Of a stretch of DNA of 64,000 nt, positions 17,572-27,028 are shown in pieces. The position numbers were made by a program, and so were the translations under genes. The first letter of the stretch is position 1, and each line of letters opens with the position of its first letter. Origin of the DNA: 3107 sp965216225 (GTDB lineage: Bacteria; Pseudomonadota; Alphaproteobacteria; Rhodobacterales; Rhodobacteraceae); the NCBI GenBank assembly GCA_965216225.1, contig CBDCFF010000034.1, positions 1 through 64,000 of the forward strand, written 5' to 3'. Below the pieces are notes generated by a model. The model was not told where the DNA came from, did no database searches, and saw only the letters and a list, made by a program, of their open reading frames with translations.

Positions 17572-17678
17572 GTCACTACTCCGTTTTGCAGAACACTGAT
17601 TCACAGGTTCAAAACAAAGTCAATGGGTCCTGAGCCTAAGTGGGGCAGTTTTACATGCTGATTCACAGGCCCGGATGG

Positions 17679-19844
17679 CTAGCGCCGTTTCGGGCCGAAA
17701 ATCTCCCGCAGCAGGTCCTCTATCGCCCGGTCCGCGCCATCGCGCCGCCCGTCCCTGCGCTCATCCCGCGCGGGGGGGAGGGGTGGTTCGGGCGAGATCA
17801 TCGGCAGTGGTCGCGCCGGAACGCCTTCATTCACGCGGATCATGGTTTCGCGCCAGATGTCCGCCGGAAGCCCGCCGCCGGTCACACCGCTGAGCGGCGT
17901 GTTGTCGTCATAGCCCATCCACACACCGGTCACGTAATCCGCCGTGAAGCCGATGAACCAGGCATCCCGCGCGGCCTGCGTGGTTCCGGTCTTGCCTGCC
18001 GCCTGACGGTCGGGCAGGCGTGCGCGCCTGCCGGTGCCTGCGTCAATGACGCGGCTCATCATATGGATGAGCTGGCGCGCGGCGTTCCCGGAAATCACCC
18101 GTTCGCCGATCCCGCCTTCCTGCTTCATCAGCGGCTCGGTTTCCCCTTGCAGACGCAGTTCGATCAGCCCGTATGGGATCACCGCGCTGCCGCCGTTCAG
18201 GATGCCCGCATAGGCCCCGGTCATCTCGATCAGCGTCGATTCCGAAGCGCCAAGGGCAAGGGCCGGACCCAGCGCCAGATCGCTTGCGATGCCGAACCCT
18301 TCCGCCACGGTGCGCACATTTTCGCGCCCGACTTGTTCGGAGAGTTTCACCGCAGGGATGTTCAGGGAATATTGCAGCGCCTCGGTCATTGTCACCGGGC
18401 CGCGGAAACCGTTTTCATAGTTCCTGGGGCACCATTGTTCCGAGCCCGGAATATTCAGGCAGAATGGCGCGTCTTCCAGATAATCGTTGTAGGTACGGCC
18501 GAGATCAAGCGCCGCCGCATAGACAAACGGTTTGAAGGCCGAGCCCGTTTGCCGCAGCGCCTGGGATGCACGGTTGAAGGCCCCGGTCACGCGGGTTTCG
18601 CGACCGCCAAGCATGGCGCGCACCGCCCCGTCATCCGACATGACGACAATGGCCGCCTGTGCTGCCGATCCCTCGCGCACCCTGGTATCGAAGATATGGC
18701 GCATCGCCGTTTCGGCGGCGGTCTGGATGCGCTGGTCGAGCGTGGTGCGGATGATCACGTCTTCGGTGGTGTCGCGGGTCAGGAAATCCGGGCCGCTGCG
18801 CATTACCCAATCGGCAAAATAGCCGCCCGCCCTGGCTGCCGCCGCGCGCGACAGTTCAGCGGGATTCTGTCGTGCAAAGGCGGCCTCGGCATCGCTCAGA
18901 TGGCCCTGCTCCTCCATCAGGCGCAGGATCGTGGCGGCGCGGGCGCGGGAGCGTTCCAGATCGTTGGTGGGCGCATAGCGCGTGGGCGCGACCAGAAGCC
19001 CGGCAAGCATTGCGGCCTCGGACGGGCTGACGGCGTTGGCGGAGACGCCGAAATAGCGCTGGCTTGCCGCCTCGAACCCGCGCGCACCTGCGCCCAGAAA
19101 CGCGCGGTTCAGGTAGATCGTCAGAATCTCGTCCTTGGTGAACCTGGCTTCAAGCGCCAGCGCATAGACGGCCTCCCTGACCTTGCGCCAGAGCGACCCT
19201 TTCCGGCAATCGGCCTCATACGCAGCTTCCGAATCCCGTTCGGAGGGCACATAGGGTGTACCGAGGCAAAGGAGTTTCGCGGTTTGCTGGGTGATGGTAG
19301 AGCCGCCATGGCCGGAGAGCGGCCCGCGCCCTTCGCGCAGATTGATGCGGATGGCAGAGGCGACGCCACGCGGACTGATCCCGAAATGCCGGTAGAAGCG
19401 CTTGTCCTCCGTCGCGATGACGGCGTTTTTCAGGTGGCGAGAGACGGTCCCGGTGGTGATCATGCCACCGAACTGCTCCCCCCTCCAGGCGAAGACTTCG
19501 CCATGGCGATCCAGCAGCGTGACAGACCCCTGCACGCGCTGGTCAACCAGTTTTTCCAGCGGCGGGAGCGTCAGAAAGACATGGCCCACGGCCAGCGCCA
19601 GGATCAGGCCGAAGACCAGGAAGACCCTCCAGACCAGCCCCCGGACCATGCGCGCGATCCATCTGAACAGGCGAAGGAACGGGTTGCGGGGGGGCTTGCG
19701 CCGACGCGCGGTTTTCCGGCCTGCGGCGCCTTTGCGGGCCGCCGGTTTTCCGGGGGCAGGTTTTTTGCGCTGCCCGGAAGGTGCGCCCTTCGGATAGCGC
19801 CGATCCGCCACCAGGGGCGGTCTTTTTCTGCCGGAACCACTCAT
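17679..19844 (-). CDS. Class A penicillin-binding protein (glycosyltransferase-transpeptidase, PBP1A type)
   Basis: Bifunctional peptidoglycan synthase of about 721 aa, anchored in the inner membrane. A very basic N-terminal tail (residues 1-60, Lys/Arg/Pro-rich) precedes one membrane segment at about 68-90. The GT51 domain shows ATEDKRFYRHFG (catalytic Glu146), GGSTITQQ (180-187) and IYLNRAFLGAGARGFEAA. The transpeptidase domain has the SxxK Ser435 (SAFK), SLN (493-495) and KTG (618-620). MSGSGRKR at 19844 is preferred over the upstream ATG at 19988, which only adds low-complexity residues. The stop lies 42 bp from the end of IS5c, so the gene just escaped insertion. Confidence 0.93.
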   Translation of the reverse strand: MSGSGRKRPPLVADRRYPKGAPSGQRKKPAPGKPAARKGAAGRKTARRRKPPRNPFLRLFRWIARMVRGLVWRVFLVFGLILALAVGHVFLTLPPLEKLVDQRVQGSVTLLDRHGEVFAWRGEQFGGMITTGTVSRHLKNAVIATEDKRFYRHFGISPRGVASAIRINLREGRGPLSGHGGSTITQQTAKLLCLGTPYVPSERDSEAAYEADCRKGSLWRKVREAVYALALEARFTKDEILTIYLNRAFLGAGARGFEAASQRYFGVSANAVSPSEAAMLAGLLVAPTRYAPTNDLERSRARAATILRLMEEQGHLSDAEAAFARQNPAELSRAAAARAGGYFADWVMRSGPDFLTRDTTEDVIIRTTLDQRIQTAAETAMRHIFDTRVREGSAAQAAIVVMSDDGAVRAMLGGRETRVTGAFNRASQALRQTGSAFKPFVYAAALDLGRTYNDYLEDAPFCLNIPGSEQWCPRNYENGFRGPVTMTEALQYSLNIPAVKLSEQVGRENVRTVAEGFGIASDLALGPALALGASESTLIEMTGAYAGILNGGSAVIPYGLIELRLQGETEPLMKQEGGIGERVISGNAARQLIHMMSRVIDAGTGRRARLPDRQAAGKTGTTQAARDAWFIGFTADYVTGVWMGYDDNTPLSGVTGGGLPADIWRETMIRVNEGVPARPLPMISPEPPLPPARDERRDGRRDGADRAIEDLLREIFGPKRR

Positions 19845-20048
19845 CTTCGCCAGTCTCTGCCTGCTGCCTGCCTGTTGTCTGTTTGCTGCCTGTTTTCGGC
19901 AACCTATACCGGCTTTTCGGGAATGTGGAGCGCCCCGGCAGAAAAAGGGCATTTCGCAACAGCCGTATTCCTGCGCATCAACGCGCAATCCTGCGGGTTT
20001 CCGCCTGTTCCTTTCGCATCCCGCACAACCTGTCGTGCATTGGCGTGG

Positions 20049-21212
20049 CTACTCCCAGCGGCCAGAGAAGCCTTCGGGCACCAGCAGGATGTCGCGATCA
20101 ACCCCGGCGATGTTCCGGCACCCGCAAAGCGCCATCGAGATGTCAAGCTCCCCGTGAATCACATCCAGCGCCCTGGTCACGCCAGCCTCGCCCATCGCGC
20201 CAAGGCCATAGACGAAGGCGCGGCCGATCATCGTCCCCCTAGCCCCCAGCGCCACGGCCTTGAGCACATCTTGGCCGGAACGGATGCCGCTGTCCAGATG
20301 CACTTCGATCCTGTCGCCCACCGCATCCATGATTGCGGGCAGGGCGCGGATGGAACTGAGCGCGCCGTCCAGTTGCCGCCCGCCGTGGTTTGAAACCACA
20401 ATCGCGTCGGCACCGGCATTCAGCGCTTCCTTCGCATCGCGCGGGTCCATGATGCCCTTGACGATCAGCGGGCCATCCCACATCCTGCGGAATTCGCGAA
20501 TGCGGTTCCAGTCCAGCGCCTGATCCGCCACTTCGGCAAACCAGGAGGTGATGGAAGACGGGTCCGTCACCCCCTTGGCATGGCCGACGATATTGCCGAA
20601 TGTCCAGCGTCTGGCGCCAAGCATTCCCAGCCCCCAGCGCAGTCTGGTCGCCATGCCGGCAAGTGAACGCAACGTCGGCTTCGGGGGCGCGCCGAGCCCG
20701 TTTTTCAGATCCTTGTGACGCTGCCCGAGCACCTGAAGATCCACCGTGATGACAATCGCGGAACATTTCGCATCCTTGGCGCGGGCGAAGAGGCGGGTCA
20801 TGAAATCATTGTCCTTCAGCGTGTAGACCTGAAACCAGAAGGGTTTGGCGGTGTTCCCGGCCACATCCTCGATAGAGCAGATCGACATGGTGGAGAGCGT
20901 GAACGGAACGCCGAACGCCCCTGCCGCGCGCGCCGCCTTGATCTCTCCATCCGCGCATTGCATCCCGGCCAGTCCCACCGGGGCGAGCGCCACCGGCATC
21001 GCGCAATCCTGCCCGATCATCCGTGTCGCCGTGGTGCGGTTGGTCATGTCCACCGCGACGCGCTGCCGGAAATGGAGCCTGTCGAAATCGGAACTGTTTT
21101 CCCGAAAGGTCTGTTCCGACCAACTGCCAGCCTCCGTGTAATCATAGAACATCTTCGGCACGCGGCGTTTGTATAGCTGTTTCAGGTCGTTGATCTCGGT
21201 GATGACGGGCAT
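20049..21212 (-). CDS. lldD: FMN-dependent L-lactate dehydrogenase / alpha-hydroxy-acid oxidase
   Basis: 387 aa, the usual length. It oxidises L-lactate to pyruvate, passing electrons to the respiratory chain, and usually sits at the inner membrane surface. Family landmarks: N-terminal RVPKMFYDYTEAGS, FMN-binding LAPVGLAG and STMSI, FWFQVYTLKD, ITVDLQVLGQRHKDL, LIVKGIMD (catalytic Lys) and the active-site SNHGGRQLDGA (His and Arg). Substrate could be another short 2-hydroxy acid. It lies 85 bp downstream of trpA on the same strand with a hairpin between them. Confidence 0.88.
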   Translation of the reverse strand: MPVITEINDLKQLYKRRVPKMFYDYTEAGSWSEQTFRENSSDFDRLHFRQRVAVDMTNRTTATRMIGQDCAMPVALAPVGLAGMQCADGEIKAARAAGAFGVPFTLSTMSICSIEDVAGNTAKPFWFQVYTLKDNDFMTRLFARAKDAKCSAIVITVDLQVLGQRHKDLKNGLGAPPKPTLRSLAGMATRLRWGLGMLGARRWTFGNIVGHAKGVTDPSSITSWFAEVADQALDWNRIREFRRMWDGPLIVKGIMDPRDAKEALNAGADAIVVSNHGGRQLDGALSSIRALPAIMDAVGDRIEVHLDSGIRSGQDVLKAVALGARGTMIGRAFVYGLGAMGEAGVTRALDVIHGELDISMALCGCRNIAGVDRDILLVPEGFSGRWE

Positions 21213-21261
21213 TTCCTGAATCCCTGATACTGGTCACGATCCTTTGCCATTTCCTGCGGGC

Positions 21262-21298
21262 GATGCAATGAAAAAGGGGCCGGCCCGCCGTTCCGGGC
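21262..21298 (-). terminator. Possible terminator after trpA
   Basis: On the minus strand, directly after the trpA stop, GCCCG-GAACGG-CGGGC forms a short stem and is followed shortly by CCCCTTTTTC. The stem is only five pairs, but the T-run is in place. Confidence 0.45.
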
Positions 21299-22089
21299 TA
21301 GGCGCGATGCGCCCCGTCGGCCAGCGATTTCACAAAGTCCAGCACCTCCGCCACCGGGCGGCCCTCTTCGATCCGTTTGACGATCGCAGACCCCACCACC
21401 GCCCCGTCCGCGATCCCGGCGATGGCCCTGGACTGTTCCGGCGTGTTGATGCCGAACCCGACGATGACCGGCAGATCGGTGGCGGCCTTGATCCGGGCGA
21501 CCTCGGGGCCGACTTCCGCAGATTGCGCCTCTGCCGCGCCGGTGATGCCGGTGATCGAGACATAGTAGACAAAGCCGGAGGTGTTTTGCAGAACCCTGGG
21601 CAGGCGCCTGTCGTCGGTTGTCGGTGTCGCCAGCCGGATGAAGTTCAGCCCCGCCTTCCGGGCGGGAATGCAAAGTTCCTCATCCTCTTCCGGGGGCAGA
21701 TCGACAATGATCAGCCCGTCGATGCCCGCCGCCCCTGCATCTTTCAGAAACGCCTCGACCCCGCGATTATGGATCGGATTGTAATATCCCATCAGCACGA
21801 TCGGGGTTGTGTCGTCGGTCTTGCGGAACCCTGTCGCCAGATCGAGTGTGCGTCGCAGGGACATCCCGCCTTCCAGCGCGCGCTGACCGGCCTTCTGGAT
21901 GGTCGGGCCATCGGCCATCGGATCGCTGAAAGGCAGGCCCAGTTCGATCACGTCCACCCCGGCGCCGGGCAATCCCCTGACCAGTTCCAGCGATGTATCG
22001 AAGTCGGGATCGCCTGCCATGACATAGGCGACAAAGGCTTTCTTGCCGCCGGACCGGAGCTTGGCGAACCGGGCGTCGATGCGAGTCAT
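21298..22089 (-). CDS. trpA: Tryptophan synthase alpha subunit
   Basis: 263 aa. It cleaves indole-3-glycerol phosphate to indole and glyceraldehyde 3-phosphate, the penultimate step of Trp synthesis, in complex with TrpB. Catalytic Glu49 (DVIELGLPFSDPMADGP) and Asp60 are present, with phosphate-binding GFGINTPEQ and VGSAIVKRIEE. MTRIDARFAKL with AAGGACG upstream marks the start. The long extension to 22236 is rejected because it crosses the promoter region shared with ychF. No trpB is adjacent; in this window trpA stands alone and divergent from ychF. Confidence 0.95.
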   Translation of the reverse strand: MTRIDARFAKLRSGGKKAFVAYVMAGDPDFDTSLELVRGLPGAGVDVIELGLPFSDPMADGPTIQKAGQRALEGGMSLRRTLDLATGFRKTDDTTPIVLMGYYNPIHNRGVEAFLKDAGAAGIDGLIIVDLPPEEDEELCIPARKAGLNFIRLATPTTDDRRLPRVLQNTSGFVYYVSITGITGAAEAQSAEVGPEVARIKAATDLPVIVGFGINTPEQSRAIAGIADGAVVGSAIVKRIEEGRPVAEVLDFVKSLADGAHRA

Positions 22090-22106
22090 GGGGCGTCCTT
22101 TCCGTA

Positions 22107-22124
22107 TGCACACCCCGATGTGCA
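22107..22124. promoter_or_regulatory. Inverted repeat in the trpA-ychF divergent region
   Basis: TGCACA-CCCCGA-TGTGCA is a perfect 6+6 bp dyad 18 bp before the trpA start and 130 bp before ychF. It could be an operator or simply a small hairpin. The rest of 22090-22253 holds a GCGCCGC/GCGGCGC stem near ychF and nothing else recognised. Confidence 0.35.
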
Positions 22125-22253
22125 GAATGTTTCGGGGAAAATCAATCCTTGTCGGCATCGCCGCCCGTGACACCCACAGCGGTCTTGCGCCGCCGCGCAA
22201 CACGACATAGAAGCGGCGCGGTCGAAACGGATACATCGGATCGGGGGCGCGGA

Positions 22254-23351
22254 ATGGGTTTCAGAATGGGTATCGTCGGGCTGCCGAATGCAGGCAAGTC
22301 CACGCTCTTCAACGCTCTGACCAGGACAGCGGCGGCGCAGGCCGCGAATTTTCCGTTCTGTACAATCGAACCCAACATCGGCGAGGTCGCCGTGCCCGAT
22401 GCGCGTTTGCGGATTGTGGCGGCAATCGCCGGGTCGAAGCAGGTCATCCCGACCCGCATGACCTTCGTGGACATTGCCGGTCTGGTCAGGGGGGCGTCGA
22501 AGGGCGAAGGGCTGGGCAACCGGTTTCTGGCCAATATCCGCGAGGTGGACGCCATCGCCCATGTGCTGCGCTGTTTCGACGATGACGATGTGACCCATGT
22601 GGAGGGGCGGGTCGATCCGGTGGCCGATGCCGGGACGACCGGGACGGAACTGATGCTCGCCGATCTGGATTCCATCGAAAGGCGGTTGCAGACTCTGGCG
22701 CGCAGGCTGAAAGGCGGCGACAGGGACGCCCGGCGGCAGGATCGCCTGCTGCGCGCCGCCGGGGCGGTGCTGGAAGAGGGTCGCCCGGCCCGCACCGTCG
22801 AGGTCGCCGCCGATGACGAAAAGGCGTGGGGCGAACTCCGGCTTCTGACCGCCAAGCCGGTCCTTCATGTCTGCAATGTCGATGAGGGTTCAGCGGCCAA
22901 AGGCAATGGGCACTCCGCCAAGGTTGCCGAAATGGCCGCCCGCGAAGGCGCTGCGCATGTCATCATCTCGGCCCGGATCGAGGAAGAGATCAGCCGGCTT
23001 GATGATGAAGAGGCGCGGATGTTCCTGGGCGAAATGGGGCTGGAGGAGGCCGGGCTCGACCGTCTGATCCGGGCGGGTTACGACCTTTTGCAGTTGCAGA
23101 CCTACTTTACCGCCGGCCCGAAAGAGGCGCGCGCCTGGACAATCCCCCGCGGGATGCCGGCCCCTCAGGCCGCCGGGGTGATCCACACCGATTTTGAACG
23201 CGGCTTCATCCGGGCCGAAACCATCGCTTATGAGGATTTCGTTTCGGCCAACGGCGAGCAGGGCGCGCGCGAGGCGGGCAAGCTCAGGGTCGAGGGCAAA
23301 AGCTATGAAGTGAAGGATGGCGATGTCCTGCACTTCCTGTTCAATGCCTGA
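22254..23351 (+). CDS. ychF: Redox-responsive ribosome-associated ATPase YchF/OLA1
   Basis: 365 aa, matching the universal OLA1 family in length. The G1 loop GLPNAGKS (residues 9-16), the switch region TFVDIAGLVRGASKGEGLGN, and an altered G4 motif (HVCNVDE in place of NKxD), which explains its ATP preference in this family. The C-terminal TGS domain is GPKEARAWTIPRGMPAPQAAGVIHTDFERGFIRAE in part. MGFRMGIVGLP is the conserved start; the upstream extension to 22149 is out of family. Its last 49 bp overlap truA on the other strand. Confidence 0.95.
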   Translation: MGFRMGIVGLPNAGKSTLFNALTRTAAAQAANFPFCTIEPNIGEVAVPDARLRIVAAIAGSKQVIPTRMTFVDIAGLVRGASKGEGLGNRFLANIREVDAIAHVLRCFDDDDVTHVEGRVDPVADAGTTGTELMLADLDSIERRLQTLARRLKGGDRDARRQDRLLRAAGAVLEEGRPARTVEVAADDEKAWGELRLLTAKPVLHVCNVDEGSAAKGNGHSAKVAEMAAREGAAHVIISARIEEEISRLDDEEARMFLGEMGLEEAGLDRLIRAGYDLLQLQTYFTAGPKEARAWTIPRGMPAPQAAGVIHTDFERGFIRAETIAYEDFVSANGEQGAREAGKLRVEGKSYEVKDGDVLHFLFNA

Positions 23352-24145
23352 GGCGGTCCCGGCCGGGCAGGGGGGCATTCCGAAAACGGGGCTTGCGGGT
23401 AGGCGACAGCGCAGAGATACAGCCCCTGCGGAGGGCAGACCGGGCCGCAGGCCGCGCGGTCGCGGGTCTCCAGCGCTTTGGTAACGTCGTCGGCCGACCG
23501 GTTGCCCGCGCCCACACGTTCCAGGGTGCCGATGATGCTGCGCACCTGACTGTGCAGAAAACTGCGCGCCCGCAGGTGAAACCGGAATTCGATACCGTGC
23601 GGGACCGGGGTCGTTTCGATCCGGATTTCGTCCAGCGTTTTCACCGGTGATCGCGCCTGACACATGACAGAGCGGAAAGTGGTGAAATCATGCCGCCCGA
23701 TCAGGCGTTCGGCGCCCTTGCGCATCAGATCGGCGTCAAGCGGATGCCTCACCCGCCAGACCAGACCGCCATCGTGGGTCGCAGGGGCGCGGCGGCTGAC
23801 AAGGCGAAAGAGGTAACGCCGTTCGGTTGCCGAGAACCGGGCGTGAAAATCATCGGGCACGCGGGCGGCCTCCAGAATGGCGACCGGATCGGGGCGCAGG
23901 TGATGATTGAGCGCCTCGGACAGGCGGAACGGATCCCAATCCCCGATCAGATCGCAATGAGCGGCCTGACCGGTGGCATGGACACCCGCGTCGGTCCGGC
24001 CCGCAGCGACAATGGACCCGGCGCCGGGTTCGAGCCTGCGCAGCGCCTCCTCTACCGCCTGCTGGACGGAAGGGCGATCTTTCTGACGCTGCCAGCCGGA
24101 AAAGGGCCCACCGTGATATTCGATCCTGAGCGCAAATCTGGGCAT
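23303..24145 (-). CDS. truA: tRNA pseudouridine(38-40) synthase TruA
   Basis: 280 aa. It converts U38-U40 in the anticodon arm of many tRNAs. The catalytic Asp52 is in AAGRTDAGVHATGQ, and further family motifs are FSATERRYLFRL, HDFTTFRSVMCQARSPVKTL and FLHSQVRSIIGTL. The last about 16 residues (after ALNR) run antisense into the 3' end of ychF, so the two genes converge with overlapping coding ends and no room for a conventional terminator. Confidence 0.95.
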   Translation of the reverse strand: MPRFALRIEYHGGPFSGWQRQKDRPSVQQAVEEALRRLEPGAGSIVAAGRTDAGVHATGQAAHCDLIGDWDPFRLSEALNHHLRPDPVAILEAARVPDDFHARFSATERRYLFRLVSRRAPATHDGGLVWRVRHPLDADLMRKGAERLIGRHDFTTFRSVMCQARSPVKTLDEIRIETTPVPHGIEFRFHLRARSFLHSQVRSIIGTLERVGAGNRSADDVTKALETRDRAACGPVCPPQGLYLCAVAYPQAPFSECPPARPGPPQALNRKCRTSPSFTS

Positions 24146-24266
24146 GTGCCCCGATAGCGCGACGCCCGGTCATTTGCAATCGGGCTGGCGTCGGGGCTGA
24201 TGTCGGGGCTGGCGTCGGGGCAATCGCGCGCCTATCTTCGGATACGACAGGTGCAAAGGATATTGC

Positions 24267-25676
24267 GTGCCGATACTGGACGATCTTGCCGATGGCGTCA
24301 CGCGGCGGGCCGAACGCCTTGGCGATGGGCTGAGCGGTCTGTTCGAGCCGGTGATCCGGCTGGGCGTCACGGGGCTGTCGCGGGCGGGAAAAACGGTCTT
24401 CATCACTTCGCTGGTGGCCAATCTGCTGGATCGCGGGCGCATGGGGGGCCTTGAGCCCGTGGACCGGATTGCGGCGGCGTTTCTTCAGCCGCAGCCCGAC
24501 GACACGGTGCCGCGCTTCGACCATGAGACCCACCTTGCCGCGCTTGCCGGACGGGTTCCGCACTGGCCGGAAAGCACCCGTGCGCTCAGCCAGCTTCGGC
24601 TTTCGTTGCGAATCCGTCCCGCCGGTCTGCTGTCGGGCGTGACCGGGCTGCGCACCGTGCATCTGGATATTGTGGACTACCCCGGCGAATGGCTGCTTGA
24701 TCTGGGTCTGATGGGCCAGAGCTATACCGAATGGTCGGGCGAAGTGCTGCGCCGCATCGAACCCCGGCCGGCGGCGCGGGCGTTTCTTGATCGCGCACAC
24801 GCCCTGCATGGTGCGGAACGGTTCGACGAACCACTCGCACAGAAACTTGCGCGCCTTTATACTGGCTATCTGCAAGCGGCGCGGGCGCAGGGCCTGGCCG
24901 CCTGCACGCCGGGGCGATTTCTGCTGCCGGGCGATCTGGACGGCGCGCCGGTCCTGACGTTCGCACCGTTGCCGGCGCCGCGGAAAACCGGGCGAAGGTC
25001 GCTCTGGCGAGAGATGGAACGCCGGTTCGACGCCTACAAGGCGCAGGTGGTCCGACCGTTCTTTCGGAATCATTTTGCCCGAATCGACCGGCAGGTGGTG
25101 CTTGTCGATGTGCTGGGCGCAATTCATGACGGCCCCGAGGCAGTGGAGGAACTGCGCCGTTCCATGGCCGATATACTGCGCGTCTTCAGACCCGGCGGCA
25201 ACGACTGGCTGTCGCGGCGTCTGCGCGGGCGGCGGGTGGACCGTATCCTTTTTGCCGCCACCAAGGTTGATCATCTGCATCACGGCCAGCATCCGTGCCT
25301 GACCCGCATTCTGGACGCCCTGCTGCGCGAGGCGCGCGACCGGGCCGGTTTTTCCGGGGCGCAAACTGCCTCCCTTGCGATTGCCTCATTGCGGGCGACG
25401 GTCGAGGAAGAGCGGAAGCACGAAGGGCGGATACTGGGGTGCGTGCGGGGGGAGCGCCCTGATGGCGGCGGTCAGGCGGCATTCCATCCCGGCGAACTGC
25501 CCGAGAACCCGCGCGACATTCTGGAACCCGCACGCACCGGGGCGCGGAAATGGCTGGATGCGGAATACGGGATCATGCGCTTTGCCCCCGCACCGTCGAG
25601 CCGCAGGCAGGACGAAGGTTTGCCCCATATCCGTCTGGACCGCGCGGCGCAGTTTCTGTTGAGTGACCGGCTGTGA
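24267..25676 (+). CDS. ycjX: YcjX-family P-loop GTPase
   Basis: 469 aa, DUF463/YcjX family, a stress-linked membrane-associated GTPase of unknown precise role. The P-loop is GLSRAGKT (36-43), a DIVDYPGEWLLDL switch motif follows, and RILFAATKVDHLHH acts as the nucleotide-specificity motif. GTG 24267 with AAAGGA upstream is the start. The next gene encodes a YcjF-like membrane protein, the same pairing as ycjX-ycjF in enterobacteria, which supports the assignment. Confidence 0.88.
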   Translation: MPILDDLADGVTRRAERLGDGLSGLFEPVIRLGVTGLSRAGKTVFITSLVANLLDRGRMGGLEPVDRIAAAFLQPQPDDTVPRFDHETHLAALAGRVPHWPESTRALSQLRLSLRIRPAGLLSGVTGLRTVHLDIVDYPGEWLLDLGLMGQSYTEWSGEVLRRIEPRPAARAFLDRAHALHGAERFDEPLAQKLARLYTGYLQAARAQGLAACTPGRFLLPGDLDGAPVLTFAPLPAPRKTGRRSLWREMERRFDAYKAQVVRPFFRNHFARIDRQVVLVDVLGAIHDGPEAVEELRRSMADILRVFRPGGNDWLSRRLRGRRVDRILFAATKVDHLHHGQHPCLTRILDALLREARDRAGFSGAQTASLAIASLRATVEEERKHEGRILGCVRGERPDGGGQAAFHPGELPENPRDILEPARTGARKWLDAEYGIMRFAPAPSSRRQDEGLPHIRLDRAAQFLLSDRL

Positions 25677-25886
25677 CCCGGTGTGTCGAAATTGCCGCAA
25701 TCGTCAGCATGACCGGATTTGCCGGGCCAATGATCGGCAGGGGCCGGGGGACGGTTGCGCAGGGCAATCCGTCGCGGAAATTCCACCTGCGGCACGGCGC
25801 GCGCCGGGGTGGGCGTTCCGATGGCGCGGACAATGACGACAGGCAGCCTGACATCCCATGTGTCCAAAGGCCGGAGGAGGGGCGCC
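25677..25886. other. Gap between ycjX and ycjF-like gene
   Basis: 210 bp with no convincing gene. Open frames exist on both strands but are compositionally like noncoding GC-rich DNA. It may hold a processing site or a decayed 5' extension of the next gene. Confidence 0.4.
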
Positions 25887-26903
25887 ATGGCAGATCGTAA
25901 AGGCCCGGTTACATTCGAGATCGACGCCGGGCAACCGCATCCTTCGCCCGCCGAAGCGCCGCCTGTCCCCGATGCGCAGACCGCACAGACCGCACCGCCC
26001 GAAGGCCGCGCGATGCAGGGGGCCATGGCCGCCATGCGATCCGCGCCTTCCCGGCTGTTCCGGGTTGCAGTCACGGCGCTGGGCGGGTTGATCGTTCTGG
26101 GGCTGTCGGTCCGGGCCTGGGATCTTGCCACCGGCCTTCTGATGCGCAACACGTTGCTGGGCCTTGTCGCGACCGGCCTGTCCGGTATCGTGCTGCTGAG
26201 CGGTCTCGTCCTTGTGTTTCGGGAATGGCTCGGCTTTGCCCGACTGCGCCGCCTGGATGCCTTGCGCGCCCGTGCGGCGTCGGCGCGCGCCGGGAGGGAT
26301 CTTGCCGCCGCGAGGGCGGTATCGCACGAATTGGCGGGTCTTTACGCCAATCGGGCCGAGATGCGCTGGGCGCGCGCCCGTTTCAAAGCGCGCATGGCGG
26401 ACATGCCGGACGCGGCGGCCCTGTTCGACATGGCCGAGACGGAGCTTTTGCGGCCGCTCGATGAGGCGGTCGAGGCGGAAATCCGGGTCGCGGCGCGTCG
26501 GGTGGCGATGGTCACGGCGATCATTCCGATTGCGCTGGCCGATCTTGCCGTGGCGCTGATCTCCAACCTGCGCATGATCCGCCGGATTGCCGGGATTTAT
26601 GGCGGGCGGACCGGCGCGCTGGGCAACTGGCGGCTGACCCGCGCCGTGATCGCGCATCTGGTCGCCACCGGCGCCGTGGCGGTGGGCGAGGACATGCTTG
26701 GCCCGTTGGCCGGTGGCGGCCTTTTGTCCAGACTGTCGCGGCGCTTTGGCGAAGGCGTGGTGAATGGCGCCCTGACCGCCCGCGTGGGTGTCGCCGCCGC
26801 CGAGGTCTGTCGTCCGCTGCCATTCTTCGCACGCCAGAGGCCATCGGTCCCCGAACTCGTCCGGCGCGCGCTCACCGGAGTGTTCGGTGGCGCGAATGGC
26901 TGA
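25887..26903 (+). CDS. YcjF-like (TIGR01620/DUF697) inner membrane protein
   Basis: 338 aa from ATG 25887, preceded by GGAGGAGG. A Pro/Ala-rich N-terminal 40 residues is followed by two membrane helices (VAVTALGGLIVLGLSV and TLLGLVATGLSGIVLLSGLVLVF), then a helical region and a C-terminal DUF697-like hydrophobic part (AMVTAIIPIALADLAVALISNLRMIRRIA). It is the partner of the preceding YcjX-type GTPase. Role inferred only from pairing. Confidence 0.78.
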   Translation: MADRKGPVTFEIDAGQPHPSPAEAPPVPDAQTAQTAPPEGRAMQGAMAAMRSAPSRLFRVAVTALGGLIVLGLSVRAWDLATGLLMRNTLLGLVATGLSGIVLLSGLVLVFREWLGFARLRRLDALRARAASARAGRDLAAARAVSHELAGLYANRAEMRWARARFKARMADMPDAAALFDMAETELLRPLDEAVEAEIRVAARRVAMVTAIIPIALADLAVALISNLRMIRRIAGIYGGRTGALGNWRLTRAVIAHLVATGAVAVGEDMLGPLAGGGLLSRLSRRFGEGVVNGALTARVGVAAAEVCRPLPFFARQRPSVPELVRRALTGVFGGANG

Positions 26904-26992
26904 GCGGGCATTGGCCGGGTCCGGTTTCGCGATGGCTGCGGGCCTGATCCCGGGTGTCATGCGTCAAGGCGCTGCGGGTGCGATTGTATCTC

Positions 26993-27021
26993 TGGACCCC
27001 GCCTGTGCCTGGTCCTATAAC
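26993..27021 (+). promoter_or_regulatory. Candidate sigma-70 promoter of ileS
   Basis: TGGACC (26993-26998), 17 bp, then TATAAC (27016-27021). Transcription would start near 27028, right at the short ORF below. The upstream part of the gap (26904-26992) shows nothing else recognisable. Confidence 0.45.
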
Positions 27022-27028
27022 GGGGGCC

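Larger units (their letters stand above)
6966..17636 (-). mobile_element. IS5c copy 1 (IS5 family, IS427-like), split by an IS1595-like transposon
   Basis: Terminal repeats GGCTCAGGACTCATAGCC (6966) and the inverted form ending ..GTCCTGAGCC (17636) are flanked by TA on both sides (6964-6965 and 17637-17638). The element is interrupted at 7549, with AAACCGAT duplicated at 7542-7549 and 17380-17387. Relatives at 14114-14946 and 33865-34707 are uninterrupted. Confidence 0.85.

Noticed and set aside
17640..20393. 917-codon open frame antisense to the PBP gene and lldD
   Set aside because: Arises from GC-rich codon bias opposite two well-conserved genes; low-complexity product.
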